DNA of 64,000 nt. Origin: Bacteroidota bacterium (GTDB taxonomy: Bacteria > Bacteroidota > Bacteroidia > Flavobacteriales_D > Crocinitomicaceae). This document shows, piece by piece, positions 17,217 through 26,613 of this stretch. The stretch spans positions 124,001-188,000 of the forward strand of contig VGMY01000001.1 of assembly GCA_016866255.1 (NCBI GenBank), in the 5' to 3' direction. The translations under genes and the position numbers were made by a program. Positions within the stretch are counted from its first letter, which is position 1, and each line of letters begins with the position of its first letter. The notes below the pieces were generated by a model. It worked only from the letters and a program-made list of their open reading frames with translations, searched no databases and was not told where the DNA came from.

Positions 17217-18372
17217 ACCAAAACTCGTTTTCATAACTTCGAGGTTCCCATACCCACTGGAAAAAGGCGATAAATTAAGGGCTTTTTATCTTATCAAAGG
17301 ATTGAGTCAGCACTTTAAAATTACCCTTATTTCGCTTTCCGATGAAGGTGTTGACTCATCTTGGGAAAACGAATTAAAACCCTTTACCGAAGAAATCAAG
17401 GTCTACCAATTGGACCGTTGGCGAATTGCCTTGAGGTTAGTTTTCAATACCTTTCAACACTTACCTTTTCAGCTCGCCTACTTTACCGATTTTTGGGTTA
17501 AACGAAAGGTTGCGCAAATCCTTCAAAGGGTTCGTCCAGATCATATTTTTTGCCAAATGATTCGCCCAGCTGAATATGTTAAACATTACCACCATTGTCG
17601 AAAAACATTAGACTACATGGATATTCTATCCGTGGGGATGGAGCGTAGAAAAAACCAAACATCAGGGATCAGTCGAAAGGTTTTTTCGGCTGAAGCGAAT
17701 CGCCTCAAGGATTACGAACAACGAATTTTCCATTATTTTGAGTTTCATTTGATGATCAGTCAACAAGACGTTAACGGAATGGCCTATCCATTGCGAAAAC
17801 GCGTTACCGTTGTCCCCAATGGAATATGTACCAGAACCTTCAGCCCAATCCCGGAAATCACTCCTTCGCACGACTTGGTATTTGTTGGAAATTTATCCTA
17901 TGCACCGAATATCGATGCCATTCGTTGGTTGTGCGAAAAGGTGCTCTCCGCGCGAAAGGATCTCAGTTTGCTCGTAGCAGGAGCTAACCTTGGCCGTAAA
18001 TTAAGTTTCTACCTACACAGATTCGACAATGTAACCATGCTTGGTTGGCAAGACGACATTCGAAAAGTATATGCTCAGGGTAAAATTTTCATTGCGCCCA
18101 TGCAACTGGGCACCGGCCTACAAAATAAGGTATTGGAGGCAATGGCCATGGAACTGCCTTGCATTGTTTCTGGCTTGGCAGCCTCGGCAATCCCCAACAG
18201 CCCGCTAAAAGTAGCCGATACCCCTGAAGAGGTCATCGAAGCCATCGATTATTTTTTAACATCGCCCGAAGAGGCCAAGAGGGTTGGCAAAAATGGAAGG
18301 ATATTTGCCATCGAAAACTACGATTGGGACACCTATACTGAACAAATTAACCAACTTATTCGCCTGCATTAA
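17209..18372 (+). CDS. Glycosyltransferase family 4 (Stp1-like)
   Basis: 387 residues. ITSRFPYPLEKGDKLRAFYLIKGL opens the protein in the way of the TIGR03087/Stp1-like transferases; the C-terminal half has LVFVGNLSYAPNIDAIRWL and MQLGTGLQNKVLEAMAMELPCIVS with the two signature acids. Distantly related in architecture to the preceding gene; the pair may act successively. The 3' end overlaps the convergent secreted protein by 17 bp. Confidence 0.9.
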   Translation: MDKPKLVFITSRFPYPLEKGDKLRAFYLIKGLSQHFKITLISLSDEGVDSSWENELKPFTEEIKVYQLDRWRIALRLVFNTFQHLPFQLAYFTDFWVKRKVAQILQRVRPDHIFCQMIRPAEYVKHYHHCRKTLDYMDILSVGMERRKNQTSGISRKVFSAEANRLKDYEQRIFHYFEFHLMISQQDVNGMAYPLRKRVTVVPNGICTRTFSPIPEITPSHDLVFVGNLSYAPNIDAIRWLCEKVLSARKDLSLLVAGANLGRKLSFYLHRFDNVTMLGWQDDIRKVYAQGKIFIAPMQLGTGLQNKVLEAMAMELPCIVSGLAASAIPNSPLKVADTPEEVIEAIDYFLTSPEEAKRVGKNGRIFAIENYDWDTYTEQINQLIRLH

Positions 18373-19066
18373 ATCGTTTGAAGTGTTCAAATTTGTCTTT
18401 TATGTAGGTGATGAGCTCGATTTCTGAGGCCGTTTTGAGAAAATCAGGGTCCAAGTTCAAAAACACCAAAAATGCGTCAAACTCAGGTTCTTTGAGGTCA
18501 ATAATCTCATAAGCAATGTACAACCGGAGCAACTCCTGAACCACCCTGCGTTGGTTGTCCTTATATACCTGCTCCGCAATCCAACGTTTATTTTGCTCCT
18601 TTTTTGAAAAGGCCTCATACAAGGCGGTAATTGGACTTTCAAAAATATTTATGCCCGTAACCGTTCGCGTTTCGCGCAGGGCAAGAGCTGCTCGTTCCTC
18701 CTTAATTTGGTCCAAGGTTTTCAGAGGCTTAACAACTACCTCTACCATTTCTTGAGGCAAACGGTCAATGAAGGCCATGACATGGCACTGGCAGTTTGAA
18801 TCGGCTCTTACAATAAATTCGTAAATGGGATACTGCTTCACCGACAACGCAATGGTATCGCTGGAAGTTGCATAACCGCTAAATCTTCCGTCGGGTAGAC
18901 CAAATGTTGCTTTGCCAGAACTTCGATTTACCACCAACAAATTGTAAAACGACTGCGGTCGTAAGCTGTCTTCTACCCTGCCCTTAAAATAGATGCGGTC
19001 ACACTGAGCGAACAGCGATGCGTTGAATTGGACCAACAGGATTACCCTATGACTAAAGTGCAGCAA
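18356..19066 (-). CDS. Secreted CarboxypepD_reg-like domain protein, unknown function
   Basis: 236 residues. Residues 1-20 (HRVILLVQFNASLFAQ) look like a signal peptide. The mature N-terminus FKGRVEDSLRPQSFYNLLVVNRSSGKATFGLPDGRFSG resembles the carboxypeptidase-regulatory-like beta-sandwich found at the start of Bacteroidota TonB receptors, but no receptor follows. The C-terminal half is helical with ESPITALYEAFSKKEQNKRW, a pattern I recognise from uncharacterised Bacteroidota proteins. Its start overlaps the metalloprotease stop by 14 bp, so it is the third gene of the ffh operon. Confidence 0.75.
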   Translation of the reverse strand: MLHFSHRVILLVQFNASLFAQCDRIYFKGRVEDSLRPQSFYNLLVVNRSSGKATFGLPDGRFSGYATSSDTIALSVKQYPIYEFIVRADSNCQCHVMAFIDRLPQEMVEVVVKPLKTLDQIKEERAALALRETRTVTGINIFESPITALYEAFSKKEQNKRWIAEQVYKDNQRRVVQELLRLYIAYEIIDLKEPEFDAFLVFLNLDPDFLKTASEIELITYIKDKFEHFKRFNAGE

Positions 19067-19991
19067 AATACCAATTTAAGTCGACGGTTAATAATAAATA
19101 AACGGGTAAGCCTAATCCAATTAACCAAATGAGTACAACCGCCCCTTTTCCGAAGCGACTGATGTCTTCAAGCATTGGGGGGACCAAAAGATCGGCAACC
19201 AAATGAACCAAAATCTGTTCGCTTTCCTCGCTGGAATTATCGGCATAAGTTGCTACAATAGATCGGTGTTCGATTAACGTTTCTTTGATGATATGGTAAT
19301 CTCTATTGCTTAAGTTTTGGTAGGTAACGCAGTAATTCACCTCGCGTTCCTGCAACGATTTACGCATTTTATAGTTCACTTGCATGGCTCTGACACGAAT
19401 ACCCATTAAAAATCCAAATCCAGTGACGAGCCAATCATTCATGGTGAAACCCAAACCAATCAGGATCAACGAGGAAATCAGTGCAAAAATCAATCCGTAC
19501 CAATCCTGTTGCCGGATGAAAAGGATTTTTAATAATTGGCCTCCATCCAAGGGGTCGAGCGGCAAGAGGTTAACGGCATTTAGGAATAAAAATATGAATG
19601 AAAGCAAAACTAACCAGTGTACTTGAAAATAAACAGCTATTACCAGACCGGCAGAACCTAAAAAAATGCCGGGGATAGGTCCACCCAGCGCTACCAACAA
19701 TTTTTCGCGCTGCGAGTAAATATCCTTAGAACCCTGAACAAACGCCCCCATCATAGGAATGAACAGCATTTTCACATTTTCGTACTTGAACCGTTTCATG
19801 AAAAAATAATGCCCAATTTCGTGAATCAGTAAAACGAAAACAAGGGCGAAGACAAAATCGGCCCTTTCGCTGTAAAAACTTAAAAATACGGCAATGAATA
19901 ACACAATGGTAAACACGGTTAAGGCCCAATTACTTTTTTCATGGCGTTTCACTAACTGAGGCTTTTCGGGGTATAAACTGTGCTCAGACAT
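19053..19991 (-). CDS. Site-2 protease-type (M50) membrane metalloprotease
   Basis: 312 residues. The zinc motif HEIGH (57-61) lies in a membrane segment, and the third ligand sits in NLLPLDPLDGGQLL, as in M50 rhomboid-like site-2 proteases. Several further hydrophobic segments and a cytoplasmic stretch (YKMRKSLQEREVNY) follow. The family cleaves membrane-embedded substrates such as anti-sigma factors; no target is adjacent. It lies 4 nt after ffh. Confidence 0.88.
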   Translation of the reverse strand: MSEHSLYPEKPQLVKRHEKSNWALTVFTIVLFIAVFLSFYSERADFVFALVFVLLIHEIGHYFFMKRFKYENVKMLFIPMMGAFVQGSKDIYSQREKLLVALGGPIPGIFLGSAGLVIAVYFQVHWLVLLSFIFLFLNAVNLLPLDPLDGGQLLKILFIRQQDWYGLIFALISSLILIGLGFTMNDWLVTGFGFLMGIRVRAMQVNYKMRKSLQEREVNYCVTYQNLSNRDYHIIKETLIEHRSIVATYADNSSEESEQILVHLVADLLVPPMLEDISRFGKGAVVLIWLIGLGLPVYLLLTVDLNWYFAAL

Positions 19992-19995
19992 CGAA

Positions 19996-21327
19996 CTATC
20001 GCATGTTTTTCATTTGGCTCATGAGTCCGGACATTGCACGGGGATTGCTCATCATTTTCATCATTTTTCGCATATCTTCAAATTGCTTAATGAGCTTGTT
20101 GACTTCAGCAATGGAGGTGCCGCTGCCTTGCGCAATTCGATTTTTTCGCGAAGTATTTAAAATGGCAGGAGTCGACCGTTCTTTCGGAGTCATTGAACGA
20201 ATAATGGATTCTACTCCTTTAAAAGCATCCTCGGGAATGTCGGTATCCTTCATCGCTTTGGACATTCCGGGAATCATCCCCATCAAATCTTTAACATTTC
20301 CCATTTTCTTAATCTGTTCCAACTGGGCTAAAAAGTCGTTGAAATCAAATTGGTCCTTCATGATACGCCGCTGAAGCTTCCTGGCTTGCTCCTCATCAAA
20401 TTGTTCTTGGGCGCGTTCCACCAGGGAGACTACGTCGCCCATGCCCAAAATGCGATCCGCCATTCTTGAGGGGTAGAACACGTCCAGAGCATCCATTTTC
20501 TCGCCCGTACCCACAAATTTTATCGGCTTATTGACCACAGACTTAATCGACAGAGCCGCACCACCTCGGGTATCTCCGTCGAGTTTCGTAAGAACTACTC
20601 CGTCGAAATTAATGCGCTCGTTGAACGCTTTCGCGGTGTTTACAGCATCCTGCCCGGTCATGGAGTCAACGATAAAAAGGGTTTCCGAAGGTTGAACGGC
20701 CTCCTTCACCGCGGCAATTTCTTGCATCATGGCTTCGTCTATGGCCAGTCTACCTGCGGTGTCGATCAACACTACCTGAAATCCATTGCTTCGGGCATGT
20801 TGCACCGCTTTACGTGCGATTTCAACAGGACGTTTCTCCTCGCGGTCGGAGAACACTTCCAACGATAGTTGTTCGCCAAGAACATGCAGCTGGTCAATCG
20901 CTGCCGGACGGTAAACGTCGCATGCTGCAAGAAGCACTTTCTTTCCTTTCTTATTTTTCAGATATCCCCCCAGTTTACCGGTAAAGGTGGTTTTACCTGA
21001 ACCTTGTAAACCGGACATTAAAACTATACTAGGTGCTCCTTTGAGGTTGATTTCCACTTCGTTACCCCCCATTAATGCTACCAACTCCTCGTGACAAATT
21101 TTAACCATCAATTGGCCGGGAGATACTGCGTTAAGGACGTCTCGTCCGAGGGCTTTCTCTTTAACCCTTGATGTAAAGTCTTTTGCAGTAGCGTAATTTA
21201 CATCTGCATCCAATAGGGCACGCCGAACTTCTTTGAGGGTTTCAGCGACATTAATTTCAGTGATTTGGCCTTGGCCTTTGAGCACCTTGAGGGCCCTTTC
21301 TATTTTGGAACTTAAATTTTCAAACAT
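19996..21327 (-). CDS. ffh: Signal recognition particle protein Ffh
   Basis: 443 residues, normal Ffh length. N domain, then G domain with GLQGSGKT (106-113), ACDVYRPAAIDQL, DTAGRL and TKLDGDTRGGAALS, then a methionine-rich M domain (MGMIPGMSKAM, MRKMMKMMSNPRAMSGLM) that binds signal peptides and 4.5S RNA. It targets nascent inner-membrane proteins to FtsY/SecYEG. A TACTTTTG box lies about 20 nt upstream. Confidence 0.98.
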   Translation of the reverse strand: MFENLSSKIERALKVLKGQGQITEINVAETLKEVRRALLDADVNYATAKDFTSRVKEKALGRDVLNAVSPGQLMVKICHEELVALMGGNEVEINLKGAPSIVLMSGLQGSGKTTFTGKLGGYLKNKKGKKVLLAACDVYRPAAIDQLHVLGEQLSLEVFSDREEKRPVEIARKAVQHARSNGFQVVLIDTAGRLAIDEAMMQEIAAVKEAVQPSETLFIVDSMTGQDAVNTAKAFNERINFDGVVLTKLDGDTRGGAALSIKSVVNKPIKFVGTGEKMDALDVFYPSRMADRILGMGDVVSLVERAQEQFDEEQARKLQRRIMKDQFDFNDFLAQLEQIKKMGNVKDLMGMIPGMSKAMKDTDIPEDAFKGVESIIRSMTPKERSTPAILNTSRKNRIAQGSGTSIAEVNKLIKQFEDMRKMMKMMSNPRAMSGLMSQMKNMR

Positions 21328-21347
21328 CTCAATTACCTTTTTGCCAT

Positions 21348-21355
21348 CAAAAGTA
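21348..21355 (-). promoter_or_regulatory. Candidate -7 box (TACTTTTG) of ffh
   Basis: Exact TAnnTTTG with a 20-nt gap to the ffh ATG, in the interval between the permease stop and ffh. A TTG occurs upstream but at a longer than usual spacing. Confidence 0.5.
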
Positions 21356-21381
21356 AGAAATTACCCAGAAACCATAAGAAT

Positions 21382-23340
21382 TCAACCCCTTTCGGCACTT
21401 GCCAACTTTGAGTGTTTTCTTCCGTAACTGAAATAGATAACCAATCCGATCAGCAGCCAAATGGAAAAGAAAAACCAATTTTCTGCTTTGATTTCACTCA
21501 TCATGTACAAACACGAAAGAAGTCCCAATAGCGGAATGGTGGATAAATTCTTGAGATGGGTCATGACCGCAATGAAAAGGGTAAAAAGAATAAAAATCCA
21601 TGTGGGAATTTTATCCAGAAAATGCCTCCAACCGTAACGGTAAAAATGCGACTTAGGCAGTTTTAAAATTTTTAAGTCTTCGACCAATCTTTCCGTTCCT
21701 TGTGCCACGTAAAAGTCATTGATGTTCGATGCATACTTACGAAAAGCGACTCCATCGTTCAATATTAAATGGTTTTTCAAAAATAAAATTTCATTGGGAT
21801 TCAATCCTTGTACGATTTCATCCCTGCTTTTCAGCTCTTCTTTATTGGTCATAAAATCAAGTGCTTCTTGCTTATAGTTGGTAAAAATTATGACCAATGC
21901 ACCCACGATTAAAAAAGGTAAAACGTACTTGCCGTTCAGGTATGGAGTCTTGAATTTACCTCGAGGGATGTCGGTTCTGTTTTGCAACATTAACACCCCT
22001 CCACAGACCAATACAAAGGCAAAAAGGGTCCCGATACTGCATAAATCGGTGACCATTTCAGAGCTCAAGAATAATGTGGGTATTGCAACAACAAAGCCCA
22101 CAACAATGGTGGCGAATGAGGGTGTTTTGTACTTGGGATGCAATTTTGAAAAGCGTTTTGGGAGAAGGCCATCGCGGCTCATGCTCATCCAGATACGCGG
22201 CTGTCCCATTTGAAACACCAAGAGCACAGAAGCCATCGCAACTACGGCGCTGATCGAAATGATTCCGCTTAATTGCGTAAGGTTAATATGTTGGAAGACA
22301 AAAGAGAGCGGTTCATCTTTATTCAGGTATTTATAAGAAACTATCCCTGTTAAAACTAAAGCCACTGCGATGTATAAAAAAGTACAAACAATAATAGCCC
22401 ACATCATTCCTCGCGGCAAATCCCTTTGCGGATTTTCACATTCCTCTGCCGTGGTAGAAATGGCATCAAAACCGATGTAAGCAAAGAAAACGGCAGAAAC
22501 ACCTTTTAAGATTCCACCGATTCCGTTCGGGGCAAACGGAGACCAATTCGTAGGGTCGATGTAAAAAATCCCAACTCCAAGGACCAGTAGAATTACCGCT
22601 AATTTAATGATAACCATCGCATTGGAGGCATTTCGACTTTCTTTGATACCTCGGTAAACCAATGCGGTAATGGCGACAATGATGAACAAAGCAGGCAAAT
22701 CCAAAATGACGTGAAAGCCGCCGATTGTTGGGCTGTTTTGATAAGCCTCGTAGGAGCACCAGATAGCCTCGTGAAATTCTTTTAAATCTTTTAAGGTTTT
22801 GCCAGATTCCAACAAGGTTAGTGCATCCGAATGTCCATTGAGGGCGGTGAAGTAATCCATCTGTGCCCACAAAGGGATGTGGATTCCTTCAATGCCTAAA
22901 GCGCTGATGCGGATATGACTCAGCATGTCGGTGAAATAACCTGACCAAGAAATAGCCACGGTAACGTTGCCAATGGCATATTCCATGATCAAGGCCCAAC
23001 CGATAATCCAGGCGATTATTTCTCCGAAAGCCACATAGGAATAGGTGTAAGCACTTCCGGAGGCCGGAACAATCGAAGCAAACTCCGCATAAGCGAAAGC
23101 CGCAAAACCGCAGGCAACCGCAGTGAATAAAAACAAAAAAATAACGGCTGGTCCTCCTTGATAACTTGCTTGACCTATGGTACTGAAAATACCTGCACCA
23201 ATGATAGCGGCGATACCGAAGGCGGTTAAATCCCTGACTTTTAAGTGCTTTTTCAATCGGATATCCCCTTCGTTTTTGGAGGACTCTTGCACCTGCGCTA
23301 AAATATCAGCTACCTCTTTTTTCCTGAATAACCCGTTCAC
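21382..23340 (-). CDS. APC-superfamily amino acid permease (cationic amino acid transporter-like)
   Basis: 652 residues starting with GTG at 23340 (MNGLFRKKEVADIL). The first membrane segment has the APC signature IAAIIGAGIFSTIG, and FFAYIGFDAISTTAEECENPQRDLPRG is the conserved TM6-7 region of cationic amino acid transporters. Two long soluble inserts (around 135-195 and 490-560) make it longer than the usual 450-500 residues. Predicted inner-membrane amino acid uptake. It stands between ffh and the divergent uvrA. Confidence 0.9.
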   Translation of the reverse strand: MNGLFRKKEVADILAQVQESSKNEGDIRLKKHLKVRDLTAFGIAAIIGAGIFSTIGQASYQGGPAVIFLFLFTAVACGFAAFAYAEFASIVPASGSAYTYSYVAFGEIIAWIIGWALIMEYAIGNVTVAISWSGYFTDMLSHIRISALGIEGIHIPLWAQMDYFTALNGHSDALTLLESGKTLKDLKEFHEAIWCSYEAYQNSPTIGGFHVILDLPALFIIVAITALVYRGIKESRNASNAMVIIKLAVILLVLGVGIFYIDPTNWSPFAPNGIGGILKGVSAVFFAYIGFDAISTTAEECENPQRDLPRGMMWAIIVCTFLYIAVALVLTGIVSYKYLNKDEPLSFVFQHINLTQLSGIISISAVVAMASVLLVFQMGQPRIWMSMSRDGLLPKRFSKLHPKYKTPSFATIVVGFVVAIPTLFLSSEMVTDLCSIGTLFAFVLVCGGVLMLQNRTDIPRGKFKTPYLNGKYVLPFLIVGALVIIFTNYKQEALDFMTNKEELKSRDEIVQGLNPNEILFLKNHLILNDGVAFRKYASNINDFYVAQGTERLVEDLKILKLPKSHFYRYGWRHFLDKIPTWIFILFTLFIAVMTHLKNLSTIPLLGLLSCLYMMSEIKAENWFFFSIWLLIGLVIYFSYGRKHSKLASAERG

Positions 23341-23406
23341 AATGGCCTTAATTTTTTCCTAAAATAGAAATAAATTTTGGTGGAAACCTTTTTGTCGATG
23401 AACTGT

Positions 23407-23414
23407 TACTTTTG
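23407..23414 (+). promoter_or_regulatory. Candidate -7 box (TACTTTTG) of uvrA, 4 nt before ATG
   Basis: Exact TAnnTTTG ending four bases before the preferred uvrA start, inside any longer reading frame. Confidence 0.55.
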
Positions 23415-23418
23415 TACT

Positions 23419-26199
23419 ATGTCGAAATGCATCGAAATTAAAGGAGCACAAGCCAATAATTTACAAAGCATTCATGTACAAATTCCTCACGGTGCAATAA
23501 CCGTTATTACGGGAGTCTCCGGCTCAGGAAAGTCTTCACTGGCTTTCACCACCCTCTATGCGGAAGGGCAGCGAAGGTTTATCGAAAGCATGTCTTCTTA
23601 CGTTCGTCAATTTCTCGGGAAATTGGATAAACCGCAAGTTGAATACATCAAAGGCCTTTCTCCCACGATTGCCATTGAGCAGAAAGTCAGCTCCGGTAAC
23701 CCCCGATCTACGGTAGGAACCACCACCGAGATTTATGATTATCTCAAGTTACTCTTTGCGCGAGAAGGAATAACCCTAAGCCCCGTTTCTGGTCTTCCTG
23801 TAACGAAAGATACGCCATCCAGCGTTATCCAACAACTGCATGAACGTCAAATTTCCTTTCCTTTTGCCATTCTATACCCCTCTTCGACTGAAGGGGCGGA
23901 AAACCTAAAAAAAACCTTTTTATCCGCTGAAAAAGAAGGATTTATACGAATTTATTTCAATAAAAAGATTCAATTAATCCATGAAGTTAAAGATTGGGAT
24001 TTGGAGAATCCCTATCACGTGGTGGACCGTTTTCGAACTTTACCCACCTCCGAGGAAGAAATCGCTCGTCTTGCTGATTCCATAAGCACCTCTTTTAATA
24101 GAAGTAACGGAAGCTGTTCCCTCCTCAACCTCGATACGCAAGAATTGTGGGATTTTAACCACCGTTTTGAACGCGACGGAATGCAGTTCGAAGAGCCGAG
24201 TGTTGCTTTTTTTGCCTTTAACAGTCCGTATGGAGCGTGCAAAACCTGCGAGGGTTTTGGATCGGTTTTGGGCATTGATCCCAATTTGGTTTTTCCGAAT
24301 CCAGCCTTATCAGTTTATGAGGGCGCTGTACACCCCTGGCGCGGTGAAACTATGGGAGAATACCTTCAACAATTTCTCCAACACGCTCATCAGATTGACT
24401 TTCCTGTGCATACCCCTTATCGCGAATTAAGCGATGAACACCGAGATATCTTGTGGAAAGGAAACGCTTATTTTGACGGGCTAAACACCTTCTTCAAGCA
24501 TATTGAAAGCCAAACTTACAAGATTCAATACCGGGTACTCTTGTCAAGATACCGCGGAAAAACCGTGTGTCCTGATTGCAATGGTACTCGCTTGCGAAAA
24601 GATGCAGGGTACGTTAAATTTAACGGCAAATCCCTGCAAGAGTTGGTGTTGATGCCCGTAAATGACTTACGGGATTTTTTTGCAACTTCTTTGGCAAATT
24701 TGACTCAAAATAATGTTTTGGCCCGGCTGCTTCCCGAAATAAAACAGCGTCTGGATTTTTTATGCAATGTCGGCCTTGGTTACCTTACCCTAAATCGGGC
24801 AACCAACACACTTTCCGGAGGGGAATCTCAACGGATACATTTAGCTCGGTCTTTGGGTAGCAGTTTGGTGGGCTCTACGTACATACTTGATGAACCCTCA
24901 ATTGGGTTGCACCCTCGTGATACGGCAAACCTCATTGGGGTGCTGAAACAATTAAAGTCGTTAGGTAATACCTTGGTCATTGTTGAGCATGAAACGTCGA
25001 TTATGAATGCTGCAGACTATATCATCGATATTGGACCAATGGCGGGAATAAACGGCGGTAAAGTCAGCTTCTCAGGAATACCGCGAGATTTTCTTAAAAG
25101 TTCCTCGATAACAGCGCAATACTTACGAGGAGAAAAAAGCATACCATTCCGAAACAACTTAAAAAAACCGAATTCCACGCTCGTTCTTGAAAATGCCTCG
25201 ATGCACAACCTTCAAAACGTTCATGTTCGCATACCTCTCCAACAGTTGGTTTGCATCAGCGGTGTATCGGGCTCTGGAAAGTCTACATTGATGAAGTCTT
25301 TATTTTATCCAGCACTTCGGCAAGCTTTAATCGATCAACAAAATGTTATTTACAAAGGATGTAGCTTGTCAGGAGATCTTCACAAAATTGAGGAAATTGA
25401 ATTAATCGACCAAAATCCAATTGGTAAAAGCAGTCGAAGCAATCCCATTACCTACCTAAAAGCATTTGACGAGATTCGCGAACTGTACTCACGGCAGCCC
25501 TTGGCGGTTCGTCGAAATTACAAACCCGGTTTCTTCAGTTTCAATGTGGAAGGTGGGCGCTGTGAAACCTGTCAGGGCGAGGGTGTAATTTCGGTGAGTA
25601 TGCAATTTATGGCCGATGTGCAATTAACGTGTGAAGTTTGTAAGGGAACGCGCTACAAAGAAGAAACGCTGGAAGTTCTTTACAGGGGGCACTCCATTGC
25701 TGATTTGCTGGCCATGGACCTTCAAACCTTGCACGATTTTTTTGCGGACATCAGCGAGAAAAAGGAACAGTCCATCGCACGAACCATTGCGCCCTTGTTG
25801 CAGGTAGGATTGGGATACCTGAAAGCAGGCCAGTCTTCCTCAACCCTAAGCGGTGGGGAAGCGCAACGAATCAAATTGGCCTACTTTCTATCCAAGGGTT
25901 CTCAACAACGTCCCACCCTATTTCTTTTTGATGAACCGACTACAGGCCTGCATTTTTACGATATTGAACAACTCTTAATTGCGTTGTACGGGCTCATAAA
26001 TTTGGGCCATTCAGTAGTTATTATAGAACATAACCTCGACGTAATTGCAAGGGCAGACCATGTCATCGATCTCGGACCTGAAGGAGGAGTTATGGGGGGG
26101 CAAGTGATGTTTGAAGGTTCCCCTGAAGCCTTGTCTAACCTCGCCGATAATTACACCGGTGAGGCCTTGCGAAAAATGAGCCTCCTCAATCCAATTTGA
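23419..26199 (+). CDS. uvrA: Excinuclease ABC subunit UvrA
   Basis: About 926 residues from ATG 23419; the frame opens at 23377, but the conserved start is MSKCIEIKGAQANNLQSI and the promoter box falls inside the longer version. Two ABC ATPase modules: Walker A GVSGSGKSS twice, LSGGESQRIHLARSL and LSGGEAQRIKLAYFL signatures, and zinc fingers CKTCEGFG, CPDCNGTRLR and CETCQGEG / CEVCKGTR. UvrA finds DNA lesions for nucleotide excision repair. The 3' end overlaps a convergent unknown gene by 14 bp. Confidence 0.98.
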   Translation: MSKCIEIKGAQANNLQSIHVQIPHGAITVITGVSGSGKSSLAFTTLYAEGQRRFIESMSSYVRQFLGKLDKPQVEYIKGLSPTIAIEQKVSSGNPRSTVGTTTEIYDYLKLLFAREGITLSPVSGLPVTKDTPSSVIQQLHERQISFPFAILYPSSTEGAENLKKTFLSAEKEGFIRIYFNKKIQLIHEVKDWDLENPYHVVDRFRTLPTSEEEIARLADSISTSFNRSNGSCSLLNLDTQELWDFNHRFERDGMQFEEPSVAFFAFNSPYGACKTCEGFGSVLGIDPNLVFPNPALSVYEGAVHPWRGETMGEYLQQFLQHAHQIDFPVHTPYRELSDEHRDILWKGNAYFDGLNTFFKHIESQTYKIQYRVLLSRYRGKTVCPDCNGTRLRKDAGYVKFNGKSLQELVLMPVNDLRDFFATSLANLTQNNVLARLLPEIKQRLDFLCNVGLGYLTLNRATNTLSGGESQRIHLARSLGSSLVGSTYILDEPSIGLHPRDTANLIGVLKQLKSLGNTLVIVEHETSIMNAADYIIDIGPMAGINGGKVSFSGIPRDFLKSSSITAQYLRGEKSIPFRNNLKKPNSTLVLENASMHNLQNVHVRIPLQQLVCISGVSGSGKSTLMKSLFYPALRQALIDQQNVIYKGCSLSGDLHKIEEIELIDQNPIGKSSRSNPITYLKAFDEIRELYSRQPLAVRRNYKPGFFSFNVEGGRCETCQGEGVISVSMQFMADVQLTCEVCKGTRYKEETLEVLYRGHSIADLLAMDLQTLHDFFADISEKKEQSIARTIAPLLQVGLGYLKAGQSSSTLSGGEAQRIKLAYFLSKGSQQRPTLFLFDEPTTGLHFYDIEQLLIALYGLINLGHSVVIIEHNLDVIARADHVIDLGPEGGVMGGQVMFEGSPEALSNLADNYTGEALRKMSLLNPI

Positions 26200-26599
26200 A
26201 CAAGACCGCTTCCTTGGTGATAAGTGGAATGTTATAGAAATTGAAGTTGTTCTTGTCCGGCTTTTCCGATTCTATCATCGAAACGTACTGATCAACCAGC
26301 GGCAAAGGAGCAAAAAACAGGGAAAAGAATTGCCAATCGGAGCGCGATTCGTAGTTCAACCTTCCTGGAGCTGTAACTATGTTTTTGTGATCTTGCATGA
26401 GAAATTTTCGTTCGGAAACGGAGGTGAGTAAATGCGTCTCCTGGTAGATGTTAATCCACCATCCGTAATCGTACTCATCATTGGCTTGATAACCCAAATC
26501 CAACCGTGTGGTGCGTTCTGTCAAGGTAATTCTCAATAATTGAAGTGAATTGATTTTGGCATCGACGTGCCAAATATGATGGGGTGTGTTGTTTTTCAT
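26186..26599 (-). CDS. Unknown protein, paralog of the gene at 27705
   Basis: 137 residues, no signal peptide. Not recognised. It aligns along most of its length with the 158-residue protein encoded divergently at 27705: a strand with an LQLL/SQLL motif, an aromatic WW(I/Q) strand, a middle SERKFLMQ versus ETKYRLIQ strand, and the shared end FNFYN(I/V). The pattern is of a beta-sandwich; the late xIExE....FNFYN segment is a motif I have seen in uncharacterised Bacteroidota proteins. It lies 14 nt downstream of a WYL regulator and is probably cotranscribed with it. Confidence 0.65.
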   Translation of the reverse strand: MKNNTPHHIWHVDAKINSLQLLRITLTERTTRLDLGYQANDEYDYGWWINIYQETHLLTSVSERKFLMQDHKNIVTAPGRLNYESRSDWQFFSLFFAPLPLVDQYVSMIESEKPDKNNFNFYNIPLITKEAVLFKLD

Positions 26600-26613
26600 C
26601 TTTTATTTTTCCG

